Source of the DNA: CAYTCZ01 sp964436315
Lineage (GTDB): Bacteria > Actinomycetota > Thermoleophilia > Gaiellales > Gaiellaceae
Direction: 5' to 3'
DNA: 64,000 nt
Assembly: GCA_964436315.1 (NCBI GenBank)
Contig: CAYTCZ010000002.1
Location: 12,221 to 76,220, forward strand
Positions 18,419-27,689 of this stretch are shown here, piece after piece. The number at the start of each line of letters is the position of its first letter. The stretch's first letter is position 1. The translations under genes and the position numbers were made by a program. The notes under the pieces were generated by a model. It was not told the origin of the DNA, did no database searches, and saw nothing but the letters and a program-made list of their open reading frames with translations.

Positions 18419-19074
18419 TGAGTCACAGTCCGCTCACGGCTTCGATCATGGCGCCATCGCTCAATCCGAGCGTGGTCTCCAGATAGCAGGACATCGGGAA
18501 CACACCAGCCCTGGAACTCGGCGGGACGGGTGTACTGGGGAAACTCAAGACCACCATTCAGAGCCTCGGAGTACGTCTCGACCGTACCGCTTTCCTCCTT
18601 GAGTGCACCCGGAAGCCGGCGCGCAACCGCGTCGATCAAGACCATCGCCGGCAACTCGCCGCCCGAAAGGACATACGGACCAATCGAAATTCGCTCGGTC
18701 GCGACGTGTTCGAGGATCCGCTCGTCGAACCCCTCGTACCGCGCCGTGAGCAGTACGAGCTCCGGCTCGGAAGCCAGTTCCTCGACGAGACTCTGAGTGA
18801 GCTGGCGACCCTGCGGAGTGAAGGCCACGATCGGTCCCTTGGGCATCCCGCCGTACACGCGTTCGACGGCGGCACAGACCACGTCCACCCGAAGGAGCAT
18901 CCCCGCACCTCCGCCGTACGGCTCGTCGTCAACCTGCCCGCCAGAGAGCGGCGTGTAATCCCGATAGCTGAGGAGCCGCAGGTCGAGCGAGCTCCCGAGC
19001 GCAGCCGCAAGCGGCCTCTGTTCGGTCAGCCAGGCGAATGCACGCGGGAGAAGGGTGAAAACGTCGATGCGCAA
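18415..19074 (-). CDS. trmD: tRNA (guanine37-N1)-methyltransferase
   Basis: Methylates G37 next to the anticodon, preventing frameshifts. The trefoil-knot SAM-binding region is SIGPYVLSGGELPAM; YEGFDERI and DEPYGGGAGM are conserved. Homology starts at RIDVFTLLP, immediately after a TTG at 19074, so this rare TTG start (219 residues) is preferred to the longer open frame beginning near 19215. Confidence 0.93.
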   Translation of the reverse strand: MRIDVFTLLPRAFAWLTEQRPLAAALGSSLDLRLLSYRDYTPLSGGQVDDEPYGGGAGMLLRVDVVCAAVERVYGGMPKGPIVAFTPQGRQLTQSLVEELASEPELVLLTARYEGFDERILEHVATERISIGPYVLSGGELPAMVLIDAVARRLPGALKEESGTVETYSEALNGGLEFPQYTRPAEFQGWCVPDVLLSGDHARIERWRHDRSRERTVTQ

Positions 19075-19151
19075 CGCGGATCCGGGGAAAAGGTAGCTGG
19101 CTTTCGATCTCAGTCGCGCCAGGAGCGCTCTCGACCTAAGTGCCCCCGGTA

Positions 19152-19619
19152 CTAGGGGACAAATCCCGACGCGACGACGATCCGGCCCGTCGTCAGATCG
19201 ATCCTTTGAACACATTCGGCGACCATGGGGAGCAGCTCGCCAGAATCGAGCTCGAGTACGTCGTTCGCCACTCCAGGCGTGACGTCTTTCACTGTCCCCA
19301 GTGTGCGGCCGTCTTCTCCCTCAACTCGGAGGCCGACAAGCTGGAAGACGTAGTACGAATCTTCATCGAGCGCTGGGAGCTCGGAGGCTCGGATCTCAAT
19401 CCACTGTCCCTGCTCGGTCTCTTGGTCAAGCTGAATCACCGGGCGGCCACCGGCGAGCTTGGACGTCACGACTCGGGCGGGTTTCCCGGCGACGTAAACG
19501 GTGGTGCCGACGGCGAACCGCGCGGAGTCCTCACTCGCATCCTCGACGACGAAGGCGCCCTCGAGCCCGTGCGTGCGGCCCACCCGGCCGATCCGCACCC
19601 AGGTGTCTTCGTCACCCAT
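19152..19619 (-). CDS. rimM: Ribosome maturation factor RimM
   Basis: Assists 30S head assembly by binding S19. Family blocks IGRVGRTHGLEGAFVV, the middle YYVFQLVGL and PRC-barrel GTVKDVTPGVANDVLEL are present. ATG 19619 gives 155 residues and leaves 11 bp to khpA. Confidence 0.92.
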   Translation of the reverse strand: MGDEDTWVRIGRVGRTHGLEGAFVVEDASEDSARFAVGTTVYVAGKPARVVTSKLAGGRPVIQLDQETEQGQWIEIRASELPALDEDSYYVFQLVGLRVEGEDGRTLGTVKDVTPGVANDVLELDSGELLPMVAECVQRIDLTTGRIVVASGFVP

Positions 19620-19630
19620 GGCCGCCGACG

Positions 19631-19861
19631 CTATTCGACGATCTCGAGGTACCGTCGCTCGCCGCACCGAACTCCGCTTGCTCGTACGAGCGTCCGGAGC
19701 GCTCTGGCGACTCGACCGTGTCGTCCGATGACCTTTCCGAGGTCGTCCGAGGCAACGTGGAGTTCGAGAATCACCGCATCGTCCCGCTCCGAGCGTTCAA
19801 CGCGGACGTCGTCGGGCGAGTCCACGAGTTGCCGTGCGAGGTACTGGAGCAGCTCCTCCAC
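19631..19861 (-). CDS. khpA: KH-domain RNA-binding protein KhpA
   Basis: Single KH domain with the GxxG loop in LGKVIGRHGRVARALRTLV. Starting at the GTG 19861 it is 76 residues, the standard KhpA length, and begins EELLQYLARQLVDSPDDVRV. It binds RNA with KhpB and influences cell size and translation in other Gram-positive bacteria. Sits between rpsP and rimM as usual. Confidence 0.9.
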   Translation of the reverse strand: MEELLQYLARQLVDSPDDVRVERSERDDAVILELHVASDDLGKVIGRHGRVARALRTLVRASGVRCGERRYLEIVE

Positions 19862-19899
19862 TACGGTCTTGTGTGCGATGCCGCAAGCGCCATGATCAG

Positions 19900-20148
19900 C
19901 TAGGCGCCGAGCTCGACTCCCTCGGCCTTGAGGAGCTTTCGAACGGCATCGCTCGGTTGGGCGCCCTTCGAGACCCACTCGCGAATTCGCTCCTCTTCGA
20001 GATCGATCGTGGACGGGTCCGTCTGGGGGTTGTACCGACCGACGATCTCGAGGAACTTCCCGTCGCGCGGTGACCGTGAGTCAGCCACCACGACGCGGTA
20101 GATCGGATTCTTCTTCGACCCGACTCGGGCCAGTCTGATTCGTACCAA
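19900..20148 (-). CDS. rpsP: 30S ribosomal protein S16
   Basis: Small-subunit protein, 82 residues; [20 protein letters not shown] and GRYNPQ are diagnostic. The start codon is TTG at 20148, preceded by a strong GGAGGAG 4 nt upstream, which offsets the weak start. Confidence 0.96.
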   Translation of the reverse strand: MVRIRLARVGSKKNPIYRVVVADSRSPRDGKFLEIVGRYNPQTDPSTIDLEEERIREWVSKGAQPSDAVRKLLKAEGVELGA

Positions 20149-20189
20149 GCTCTCCTCCGTCCTCGTCTAAGCAATCCCGCGTGGATTCC

Positions 20190-21533
20190 TCAACGTGTTC
20201 TCCCCTTCATCTGTTGGGCCATGATCGACTGGATGTTCGGCGTCTTTCCCTGACTCATCTGCTTCATCATCTTCGCCATCTGCTTCCGGGCTTGCAGGAG
20301 CTGATTGACCTGTTGGACCGACGTGCCGCTTCCGTTGGCGATTCTCGCCCTCCGCGAGCCGTTGATGATCTCCGGACGCCGGCGCTCCTCAGCCGTCATC
20401 GAGAGCACGATCGCCTCGACACGCCCGAGATCGCGATCGTTGAAGTCGACGCCTTGGAGCTGCTTGCCCAGGCCAGGAACCATCGAGAGCATGCTCTTCA
20501 CCGGGCCCATTCGCCGCATCATCTTGTACGCGGAAAGGAAGTCGTCGAACGTGAACTGGCCCTTCTTTAGACGCCGCTCCATCTCCGCTTGCTCGTCCTC
20601 CTCGGCGGCAGCCTCGGCGCGCTCGATGAGCGTCAGGACGTCTCCCATCCCGAGGATCCGGGAAGCCATGCGGTCCGGATGGAAATACTCGATGTCGCCG
20701 AGCTTCTCGCCGGTCGAGGCGAGCTTGATCGGCTTGCCAGTGACCGCCTTCACGGAGAGCGCAGCGCCACCGCGCGCGTCTCCGTCGAGCTTCGTGAGAA
20801 CGACGCCGTCGAAGTCGACATGCTCAGAGAAGGTCTCCGCGACGGCGACCGCGTCCTGACCGGTCATCGAGTCGAGCACCAGCAAGACGTTGTGCGGCTT
20901 GGTCTCATTCCGTACCCGGACGAGCTGGTCCATCATCTCCGCATCGATGTGCAGGCGACCGGCCGTATCGACGATCACAACGTCCCGACCTTGCGCCCGG
21001 GCCTGTTCCATACCCGTTGCGGCGACCTTGACCGGATCCTTCTCCTTCCGATCGAGGTAGACCGGAATCTGGATCTGCTTGCCAAGCTGTTCGAGCTGAT
21101 CGATCGCCGCCGGTCGCTGGAGATCGCAGGCGACAACCGCGGGAGTTCGATTCTCCTTGCGGAGCAAGAGAGCGATCTTCGCGGCGCCGGTCGTCTTTCC
21201 CGAGCCCTGAAGGCCGGCGAGCAAGATTACCGTCGGTGGACGTCCGGAGAAGGCGAGCTTTGAGCTGCCGGAGCCCATCAGCTCTGTGAGCTCCTCGTGG
21301 ACGATCTTGACCACTTGTTGCCCGGGCGTGAGGCTCTTCATAACCTCCTCGCCGAGCGCGCGCTCCTTCACCTTCGCCACAAAGTCCTTGACGACCTGGA
21401 AGTTGACGTCCGCCTCCAGAAGCGACAGTCGGATTTCGCGCATCGCGGCGGAGAGATCTTCCTCGGTGAGCTTGCCTCGGCCTTTCAGATCGCCGAGCGT
21501 GCCCTGGAGCTTGTCTGAGAGTGAGTCGAACAC
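20190..21533 (-). CDS. ffh: Signal recognition particle protein Ffh
   Basis: SRP54 GTPase, 447 residues, delivering membrane proteins co-translationally. N domain (1-90), G domain with GLQGSGKTTGAAK, DTAGRLHID and TKLDGDARGG, then the methionine-rich M domain (GMGDVLTLIERAEA, GSGTSVQQVNQLLQARKQM, MMKQMSQGK). GTG start at 21533. The receptor gene ftsY is next upstream, separated by a 350-bp gap. No SRP RNA gene was found in the window. Confidence 0.97.
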   Translation of the reverse strand: MFDSLSDKLQGTLGDLKGRGKLTEEDLSAAMREIRLSLLEADVNFQVVKDFVAKVKERALGEEVMKSLTPGQQVVKIVHEELTELMGSGSSKLAFSGRPPTVILLAGLQGSGKTTGAAKIALLLRKENRTPAVVACDLQRPAAIDQLEQLGKQIQIPVYLDRKEKDPVKVAATGMEQARAQGRDVVIVDTAGRLHIDAEMMDQLVRVRNETKPHNVLLVLDSMTGQDAVAVAETFSEHVDFDGVVLTKLDGDARGGAALSVKAVTGKPIKLASTGEKLGDIEYFHPDRMASRILGMGDVLTLIERAEAAAEEDEQAEMERRLKKGQFTFDDFLSAYKMMRRMGPVKSMLSMVPGLGKQLQGVDFNDRDLGRVEAIVLSMTAEERRRPEIINGSRRARIANGSGTSVQQVNQLLQARKQMAKMMKQMSQGKTPNIQSIMAQQMKGRTR

Positions 21534-21544
21534 GGGCAGCCCGG

Positions 21545-21550
21545 AGTGTA
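21545..21550 (-). promoter_or_regulatory. Candidate -10 box upstream of ffh
   Basis: TACACT on the minus strand, 11 bases before the ffh GTG, predicting a leader of only a few bases. Same spacing as the rpmF and rpmB promoters. Confidence 0.4.
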
Positions 21551-21883
21551 GCTAGTGGTCAAAGGCCCGCTTGGCCGGTCGAGAGGTCCTCGCCGCTAGG
21601 CGCAGGCGATCAGGCGAAGGCCCGCCGTTCGGCAAACGGCAGCGGCATCGTGAGGTAACCACGCCCACCTTCTTGGGGCACCCCTCTCCCACCACCCGGC
21701 GTCGAGCCTAACGAAGAAACTCGCGCGCGTGTGAGACCGATTGCGGCGAAAGTGAGAATTCTCGACCGTCCGGCCGGCGGGCGTCCTCAGCACGTGGCCT
21801 GACACCGCGGTTCGGCGGACCACTTTGACCCGAGAGACACCGACGACTGTTGACACGTTGGCACCGGCCGGCGCCGCCCACAG
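21551..21883. other. Unassigned gap between ftsY and ffh
   Basis: About 330 bp without a recognised gene. An 86-residue open frame on the minus strand (21596-21856) has no family resemblance and an erratic composition, so I do not call it. The minus strand has several short G-rich stem candidates (for example GGGGTGCCCC near 21680) but no tRNA, SRP RNA, tmRNA or known riboswitch core that I can recognise. Confidence 0.4.
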
Positions 21884-22852
21884 CTACTCCACCGAGACGA
21901 GCGCGCGCGCGAAGTCGCCCGGATCGAACGGCTGAAGATCGTCGAGCGTCTCACCGATCCCGACGAGCTTCACGGGGAGTCCCAACTCAAAGCTGATCGC
22001 CAGCGCGACCCCGCCTTTGGCCGAGCCGTCGAGCTTGGTCAGAGCGACGCCTGTCACATCGACGACCTCTCCGAACAGTCGAGCCTGTTGAAGACCGTTC
22101 TGGCCCGTCGTCGCGTCAATGACGAGCAACGTCTCGTTCGGCGCGCGCTCTAGCCGACTCTCGATCACTCGTCGGATCTTGGACAGCTCCTCCATGAGAT
22201 TGGTCTGTGTGTGAAGCCGGCCGGCCGTGTCGACGATCACGACATTGCGACCGCGCGCTTCGGCAGCTTCGATCGCGTCGAAGGCGACCGACGCCGGATC
22301 CGCACCCCGGGTGGAGCCCACGAAATCGGCCTCTGCGCGCTGTGCCCAGATCTCGAGCTGTTCCTCTGCGGCAGCCCGGAAGGTATCGGCAGCCGCGACG
22401 ATGACCGTCCGGCCGGACTCGTTCAACCGACTCGCGAGCTTTCCGATCGTGGTCGTTTTCCCGGTCCCGTTGACGCCGACAACAAGCACGACGCTCGGCT
22501 CTGCCCGGACGTCCAGCTGCACCGGCCCCGCAGGGGACACGAGATCGGTGACGATCTCTTCAAGACCTTCGACGAACTCTGCCTGCGTTGCGGGCTCGCG
22601 CGCTTCGAGCCGCTGCACGATCTCGACGGTGGCGGGCACGCCGCAGTCAGCGGCAATCAGAGCTTCCTCGATCCGTTCCCAGACCTCCTCATCGCCCGGG
22701 TCGAACACCGCCGACGACAACTCGCGGGTGAGGGCCTGACGGCTAGTCGACAACGAGTCGCGTAACCGGCGGAACCAGCCGCCGCGCTGCTCCTCCTCAA
22801 CTTCCTCGACAGAGCCGTTGTCGCCGAGGAACTCCGCCCAGCTTCGTGTCAC
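21884..22852 (-). CDS. ftsY: Signal recognition particle receptor FtsY
   Basis: Membrane-docking GTPase partner of Ffh. After a short acidic A region (EEVEEEQRGGW), the NG domain shows GVNGTGKTTTIGKLA, DTAGRLHTQ and TKLDGSAKGG. 322 residues. The start overlaps the smc stop by 4 bp, placing smc-ftsY in one transcript. Confidence 0.96.
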   Translation of the reverse strand: MTRSWAEFLGDNGSVEEVEEEQRGGWFRRLRDSLSTSRQALTRELSSAVFDPGDEEVWERIEEALIAADCGVPATVEIVQRLEAREPATQAEFVEGLEEIVTDLVSPAGPVQLDVRAEPSVVLVVGVNGTGKTTTIGKLASRLNESGRTVIVAAADTFRAAAEEQLEIWAQRAEADFVGSTRGADPASVAFDAIEAAEARGRNVVIVDTAGRLHTQTNLMEELSKIRRVIESRLERAPNETLLVIDATTGQNGLQQARLFGEVVDVTGVALTKLDGSAKGGVALAISFELGLPVKLVGIGETLDDLQPFDPGDFARALVSVE

Positions 22853-25620
22853 GCGCTCTGGGCCTGCGTTGGTGCCTCAACCAGGCGCTTCGAGACGATC
22901 TGGGAGATACCGTCAGGGCCCATCGTGACGCCGTAGAGGATATCGGCGGCTTCCATCGTCCGTTTCTGATGGGTGATGACGACGAACTGCGTCCGATCGG
23001 AGAAGCTGCGCAGCAGATCGACGAACAGCCCGATGTTGTTGTCGTCCAGCGCCGCCTCGACCTCGTCCAGGAGGTAGAAGGGACACGGCCGGGCAAGAAA
23101 TAGCGCGAACAGAAACGAGATGGCGCCGAGGGCCTTCTCGCCGCCCGAAAGAAGCGACAGCCGTGTGATGCGCTTCCCGGCCGGTTGGAGCTCGATCTCG
23201 ATGCCGGGCTCCTCGTCTTCTTCGGCCGAATCGGTCAGGGTTAGCCGACCGCGGCCCCCAGGGAAGAGAGTCCCGGCGATCTCCTCGAAGTGCGCTTCGA
23301 CTGCTTTGTAGGTCTCCGCGAAACGCGTCTCGACTGTTTCGGTGAGCTCGGCTCGTAGCGACTCCAGCTCGGTGAGCGATCGTTCGAGATCCTCGCGCTG
23401 CAGGACGAGCTCATCCAGTCGCGTCTTCTCCTGTGCATGTTCTTCGGCGGCAAGCGGGTTGACGTTGCCGAGCGACTCGCGACGTTTCTCCAGCCGCTCG
23501 ATCTTCGTCTCGAGAGCTGCAACCTCCTCGGTCTCGAGTGCGGCGGGACCAAGGCCGTCTGGTAGCCGATCCAGGATCTCGTCTCGCTCGGCCTCGAGGC
23601 GAACCGCGTCCATGCCGATCGACGCCAGGTTCTCGGATGCGGCCGCCACGGCTGTCCGGAGCTCAGACTCTTGCGCGCCGAGACGCCGGAGGGCCTCGCC
23701 CAGATCGCCGGCGCGCTTCCCGCCGGCATCGACTCGTGCCCGCAACGGAGCCTCGTATCGAGAGACGGCCTCGAGTGCGCCACGAAGCGCCGCACTGGCT
23801 CGCTCGGCGGCCCTGGCGAGAGTAGCGACGTGCGCCGCTTCACGCGGGTCGGGGACGTATGACATTCGGCCGACAGCCGCCTGCGCAACGCGCAGGGCAT
23901 CGCGCTCTCTTCGCTCGGCCTCGAAAGCCGTCGTCGCCTGCTCCTCTGCCGCGGTGAGTTCGCGCTCCATCTGTAAGAGCTCTTCGGCAAGGGAGCGCCG
24001 GCGGGCGTGCATTCCAAGGAGCACGCTTTCTGCCGCCTCTCCGGCAAACCAGATCTCCCCGCGTTCGGGCGCGTACCCATGGCCTTCGCGTGTGACTAGG
24101 ATTCCGTGCGTTGCCGAGCTAAACCGTTGCACGTCGGCGAGCCAGACATCTGCCAGCAACGCTCCTGTCGCGTCGCGCTGGCCGTGCGCGTGGACGTGGC
24201 GATGAAGCGGTTCGGCCCCGGGAACCGGAGGCTGGCTCGAAGGTGCGTCGGCGGCCGCTCGTGGAACAAGGACGCTCACTGCCCCGAGGCCCTCCGACCG
24301 CGCGCGTTCAAGGAGACCGAACGCATGATTGAAGTCTCGGGCAAGCACCGCCGAGGCCCGTCCGGCGAGTGCCGCAGCGACCGCGCGTTCGTACCCGTCG
24401 GCAATCTCAAGCTCCGAAAACGCCAAGTGCTCCCCGGCGTCTGAAAGTGCCCGGGCAGCCGGGGGAAGTCCTTCCTGTTCAGCGATTCCCTGCTCGAGAG
24501 CATCCAGGCGCTCTCGGGAAAGCCGCACACGCTGGCGTAGCGAGTCTCGCTTCTCGCTGAACTGCCGAGCCTGCTCGGCCGCCTTCTCGCAGGAGGCCTC
24601 GGCTTGCGCAAGTCGCACAAGCGGCGCCTGATCGACCGGTTCGCTCGCAAGCCGTTGGAGTTTTTCGGCCTCAGATTTGAGCGTCGCCGCGGCTTCGTCA
24701 GCGCGCTCCCGGCGGAGTTCGAGCCGCTCGCGCACGCTCCGGAAGCGGTAGAGGGCTGCGGTTGCTTCCTCGTGTCGTGCCGCGGCCTTTCCGAGTTCCT
24801 CCTCCGCGCTGTGTCGCTCGGTGAGGACGCCTTCGAGCTTCTGGTCGTGCGTGCGCTTCTGACCGGTGGCGGCAGTCCTCCGCTCCTCGATCGCAGTCAG
24901 AGCTTCCTCGAGGTCGAAGAGCTCGGACTGACCTAGCTGAGCCCGGAGACCCTCGAGCTCGTGGCCGAGCTTTTCGGCTCGGGCGGCGGCGCTCGCCTGC
25001 AATGCAAGAGGCCGCAGGCGCTTTCGGACCTCCGCTTCGAGATCCCCGGCGCGCTCGATCTGGTTCGCGACCCGCGCGAGCTTGAGCTCCGCCCGATGCC
25101 GGCGACGCTTGAACTTCCCGAGCCCGGCTCCCTCCTCGATCATCGCCCGCCGTTCCTCGGGCTTCGAGCTGAGAATTTGTTCGACCCGACCTTGTCCGAT
25201 GATCGAGTGCATCTCGCCACCCAGACCGAGGTCGGCCAGCAATTCGACCAGGTCGGTACGCCTGACCGTTGCCCCGTTGATCAGGTACTCGCTGTCGCCG
25301 TCTCGGCGGAGACGCCGGGCGATCGACAGCTCGGAATAGGGCAATGGACCGTCTCCAGCCGAGTTGTCGAACAGGAGCTCGACGGAACAGTGGTCGATCC
25401 CCTTCCTTTCGCCTGAGCCCGCGTAGAGGACGTCCTCGCCTTTTTCGGCCCGCAGCTCGCTTGGGCTTTGGCTTCCGGCGGCCCAAACAATCGCATCGGC
25501 AATGTTGGATTTCCCTGACCCGTTGGGACCGACGACGATTGCGACGCCAGGCTCAAGCCGGACCTCGACGGGATCCGGGAACGACTTGAAGCCGCGCAAC
25601 TTGAGACCGCGCAGAAACAC
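22849..25620 (-). CDS. smc: Chromosome segregation ATPase SMC with shortened arms
   Basis: Condensin core subunit. N-terminal head with GPNGSGKSN near residue 33 and GQGRVEQILSSKPEERR; coiled coil about 170-375; hinge about 390-545 (GYERAVAAALAGRASAV, GLGAVSVLVP); second coil about 545-770; C-terminal head with LSGGEKALGAISFLFALF and YLLDEVEAALDD. Total 923 residues against about 1150-1190 for typical bacterial SMC, and the loss is in both arms. Both heads and hinge look intact. Its partners scpA and scpB are at 61334-62637. Confidence 0.95.
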   Translation of the reverse strand: MFLRGLKLRGFKSFPDPVEVRLEPGVAIVVGPNGSGKSNIADAIVWAAGSQSPSELRAEKGEDVLYAGSGERKGIDHCSVELLFDNSAGDGPLPYSELSIARRLRRDGDSEYLINGATVRRTDLVELLADLGLGGEMHSIIGQGRVEQILSSKPEERRAMIEEGAGLGKFKRRRHRAELKLARVANQIERAGDLEAEVRKRLRPLALQASAAARAEKLGHELEGLRAQLGQSELFDLEEALTAIEERRTAATGQKRTHDQKLEGVLTERHSAEEELGKAAARHEEATAALYRFRSVRERLELRRERADEAAATLKSEAEKLQRLASEPVDQAPLVRLAQAEASCEKAAEQARQFSEKRDSLRQRVRLSRERLDALEQGIAEQEGLPPAARALSDAGEHLAFSELEIADGYERAVAAALAGRASAVLARDFNHAFGLLERARSEGLGAVSVLVPRAAADAPSSQPPVPGAEPLHRHVHAHGQRDATGALLADVWLADVQRFSSATHGILVTREGHGYAPERGEIWFAGEAAESVLLGMHARRRSLAEELLQMERELTAAEEQATTAFEAERRERDALRVAQAAVGRMSYVPDPREAAHVATLARAAERASAALRGALEAVSRYEAPLRARVDAGGKRAGDLGEALRRLGAQESELRTAVAAASENLASIGMDAVRLEAERDEILDRLPDGLGPAALETEEVAALETKIERLEKRRESLGNVNPLAAEEHAQEKTRLDELVLQREDLERSLTELESLRAELTETVETRFAETYKAVEAHFEEIAGTLFPGGRGRLTLTDSAEEDEEPGIEIELQPAGKRITRLSLLSGGEKALGAISFLFALFLARPCPFYLLDEVEAALDDNNIGLFVDLLRSFSDRTQFVVITHQKRTMEAADILYGVTMGPDGISQIVSKRLVEAPTQAQSA

Positions 25621-25680
25621 GCGCAGAGAGTCTGCCGAATCCCGCGGATGACGCCTGCCACGAGCAGGCCGCCCCCGAGG

Positions 25681-26349
25681 TCAGCTAGCGCGGATCCGCT
25701 CAAGCGCCTCGCGTGCCGCGAGCTGCTCAGCGGCCTTCTTGGACGCTCCGTCACCTACGCCGTAGCGCTCGCCGTCGATGACGGCAGCACACGTGAAGCG
25801 GCGCTCATGTGGCGGACCTTCGATCTCGAGGACGGAGTAGGTAACTTTGAGCTCTCGACGAGCAAGCTCTTCCTGAAGTTCGGTCTTGTAGTCGACGTGA
25901 TCCCGTAGGGCGTAGTCGATCTGATCAGAGAACGCCGAGACGATCGCCGGACGGATCTGTTCGAAACCATGCTCGAGGTAGAGCGCCCCGAGAGCCGCCT
26001 CCACAAGAGCGGCCAGCACGTTTCGATTCACGCGCAGCCGTGCGAGCTCGTCAGGGGCAACTCCATCGACATCTCGTGTCAGGCGATCGCCGAGCCCGAG
26101 TCTCTGGCCGACGACCGCGCAGCTCTCGCGCGAAACGACGTGCGCTCGTAACTTCGCAAGCTGGCCCTCTTCGAAGTCCGAGAAGCGCTCATAGAGCTCG
26201 CGAGCGATGGCGAGACCAAGAACACTGTCGCCGAGAAACTCGAGCCGCTCGTACGACTCCGCGCGGGTTTCAGCCCAGGAAGAATGGGTGAAGACGCGCT
26301 CGACCTGGTGCCCGGGGAGCGCGTCGATCAGCCGGGCTAGCTCACTGAT
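25681..26349 (-). CDS. rnc: Ribonuclease III, start codon not canonical
   Basis: Double-strand-specific RNase. The frame reads SELARLIDALPGH, FTHSSWAE, the catalytic signature ERLEFLGDSVLG (about 26220-26255), EGQLAKLRAHVVSRE, GALYLEHGFE, and the dsRNA-binding domain ending KKAAEQLAAREALERIRAS. The frame is open from a TGA inside acpP, but the first ATG, GTG or TTG is the GTG at 26031, downstream of the catalytic motif. Homology places the true start near the ATC at 26349, or a CTG at 26331 or 26397. I give 26349 (222 residues, normal length), 19 bp after acpP. A rare start codon or an assembly error are both possible. Confidence 0.85.
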   Translation of the reverse strand: MSELARLIDALPGHQVERVFTHSSWAETRAESYERLEFLGDSVLGLAIARELYERFSDFEEGQLAKLRAHVVSRESCAVVGQRLGLGDRLTRDVDGVAPDELARLRVNRNVLAALVEAALGALYLEHGFEQIRPAIVSAFSDQIDYALRDHVDYKTELQEELARRELKVTYSVLEIEGPPHERRFTCAAVIDGERYGVGDGASKKAAEQLAAREALERIRAS

Positions 26350-26368
26350 CGCCGATCGAGCCCCGGGA

Positions 26369-26614
26369 CTACTGGTGCTTGTCGATGTAGTCGACAGCCT
26401 GTCCGACCGTTTGGATTTGCTGAGCGTCCTCGTCCGAGATCTTGATCCCGAACTGGTCTTCGAGCTCCATGATCAGCTCGACCAAGTCGAGTGAGTCAGC
26501 ATCGAGGTCTTCCTGAAAGGACGCATCGTCGCTGATGGCGTCCTCCTCGACGCCGAGTTGCTCGACGAGAACCTCTTTCACTCGCTCGGCGATCTCCTCC
26601 CGCGTTGCAGCCAT
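26369..26614 (-). CDS. acpP: Acyl carrier protein
   Basis: Carries fatty-acyl intermediates on a phosphopantetheine attached to Ser41 in [15 protein letters not shown]. 81 residues, strongly acidic. A clear AGAGGAAAGG ribosome-binding site precedes the ATG, and TAGCAT lies further upstream as a candidate -10, consistent with high expression. Confidence 0.96.
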   Translation of the reverse strand: MAATREEIAERVKEVLVEQLGVEEDAISDDASFQEDLDADSLDLVELIMELEDQFGIKISDEDAQQIQTVGQAVDYIDKHQ

Positions 26615-26688
26615 GCGTCTGCCTTTCCTCTCGACCTCAGGGGACGGAGGATGCTACCACGGCCTCGCCCATGGATTGGCCGGAGCTG

Positions 26689-27687
26689 TCAGGCGCCTCG
26701 GGCGTCGGCTACGCCGCTCAGCACGAGGCGTGAATGGAGCCGCTCTACAACGTCATGTTGGGCACCGAGAGCCCCCAGTCGAATAGCACTCGCCATGGCG
26801 CGACCGGAGGAGTTGCCGTGGGCGATGACTGCAAGACCTCGCAGGCCGAGCAGGTAGGCGCCTCCGTACGTGTCCGGGTTGAGCCAATCGCGCAGCCTCT
26901 CTGCGGCTGGCCGAATTAAGAGCCCGCCGACCTTTCCTCGCGACGATGCTCGTACTTCCGACCGAAGCGACGAGAGCACCGTTTTGATCGTCCCCTCGAG
27001 GGTCTTCAGCGCGACGTTGCCCGTAAAGCCGTCGCAGACAACGACGTCGGCGGCCCTGTCCAAGAGTTGCGCGCTCTCGACATTCCCAACGAAGCGATCG
27101 TTGCCCTCGCGAAGCAGGGCGTACGTGTCCCGAACGAGTCTGTTCCCCTTGTCGGGCTCCGACCCGATCGACAACAGGCCGACCTCCGGATCGCTGACTT
27201 CTAGGATTTCCTTGGCGAAGATCGCTCCCATGTCAGCGAACTGAACGAGGTGTTCCGGCCGGGCATCAGCATTCGCGCCGCTATCGATGAGAACGCTTGG
27301 CCCACCCGCGGCGGGCAATGCAGCCGCGATCGCGGGCCGGAAGACGTCCGGCATCCGACGAATCTCGAGCAGGCAGGCGGCCAGGACCGCGCCCGTGTTA
27401 CCCGCCGAGACGACGACGTCTGCGTCGCCGTTCCCGACAGCCCGACAGGCCATGAAGAGACTGGAATCCCGCTTCTCGCGCGCCGCGTCAGCCGGCTTCT
27501 CGTCCATCCCGACGACGGTGGGCGCATCGATGACCTCGAGACCGTCGGCGATCGGCTCGAGAACGTCAGCCAATCCGTACAACACAGGAACGATCTCGTC
27601 CGTCCGTGCCGCACGCGCCCCTGCAACGATTTCCGCTGGAGCCTGGTCGCCACCCATCGCGTCGATGGCGACGCGCACGGAAGTCAT
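26689..27687 (-). CDS. plsX: Phosphate acyltransferase PlsX
   Basis: Converts acyl-ACP to acyl-phosphate, the first step of phospholipid synthesis with PlsY/PlsC. Starts VRVAIDAMGGDQAPAEIVAGA; SAGNTGAVLAACLLEI, IDSGANAD and DGFTGNVALKTLEG are diagnostic. 332 residues. Located between rpmF and acpP as in many bacteria. A plsC-like gene is at 53225. Confidence 0.96.
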   Translation of the reverse strand: MTSVRVAIDAMGGDQAPAEIVAGARAARTDEIVPVLYGLADVLEPIADGLEVIDAPTVVGMDEKPADAAREKRDSSLFMACRAVGNGDADVVVSAGNTGAVLAACLLEIRRMPDVFRPAIAAALPAAGGPSVLIDSGANADARPEHLVQFADMGAIFAKEILEVSDPEVGLLSIGSEPDKGNRLVRDTYALLREGNDRFVGNVESAQLLDRAADVVVCDGFTGNVALKTLEGTIKTVLSSLRSEVRASSRGKVGGLLIRPAAERLRDWLNPDTYGGAYLLGLRGLAVIAHGNSSGRAMASAIRLGALGAQHDVVERLHSRLVLSGVADARGA

Positions 27688-27689
27688 GA

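Noticed and set aside
21596..21856. 86-residue open frame in the ftsY-ffh gap
   Set aside because: No ribosome-binding site, no family resemblance and Arg/Trp-rich erratic composition typical of antisense GC-rich DNA.
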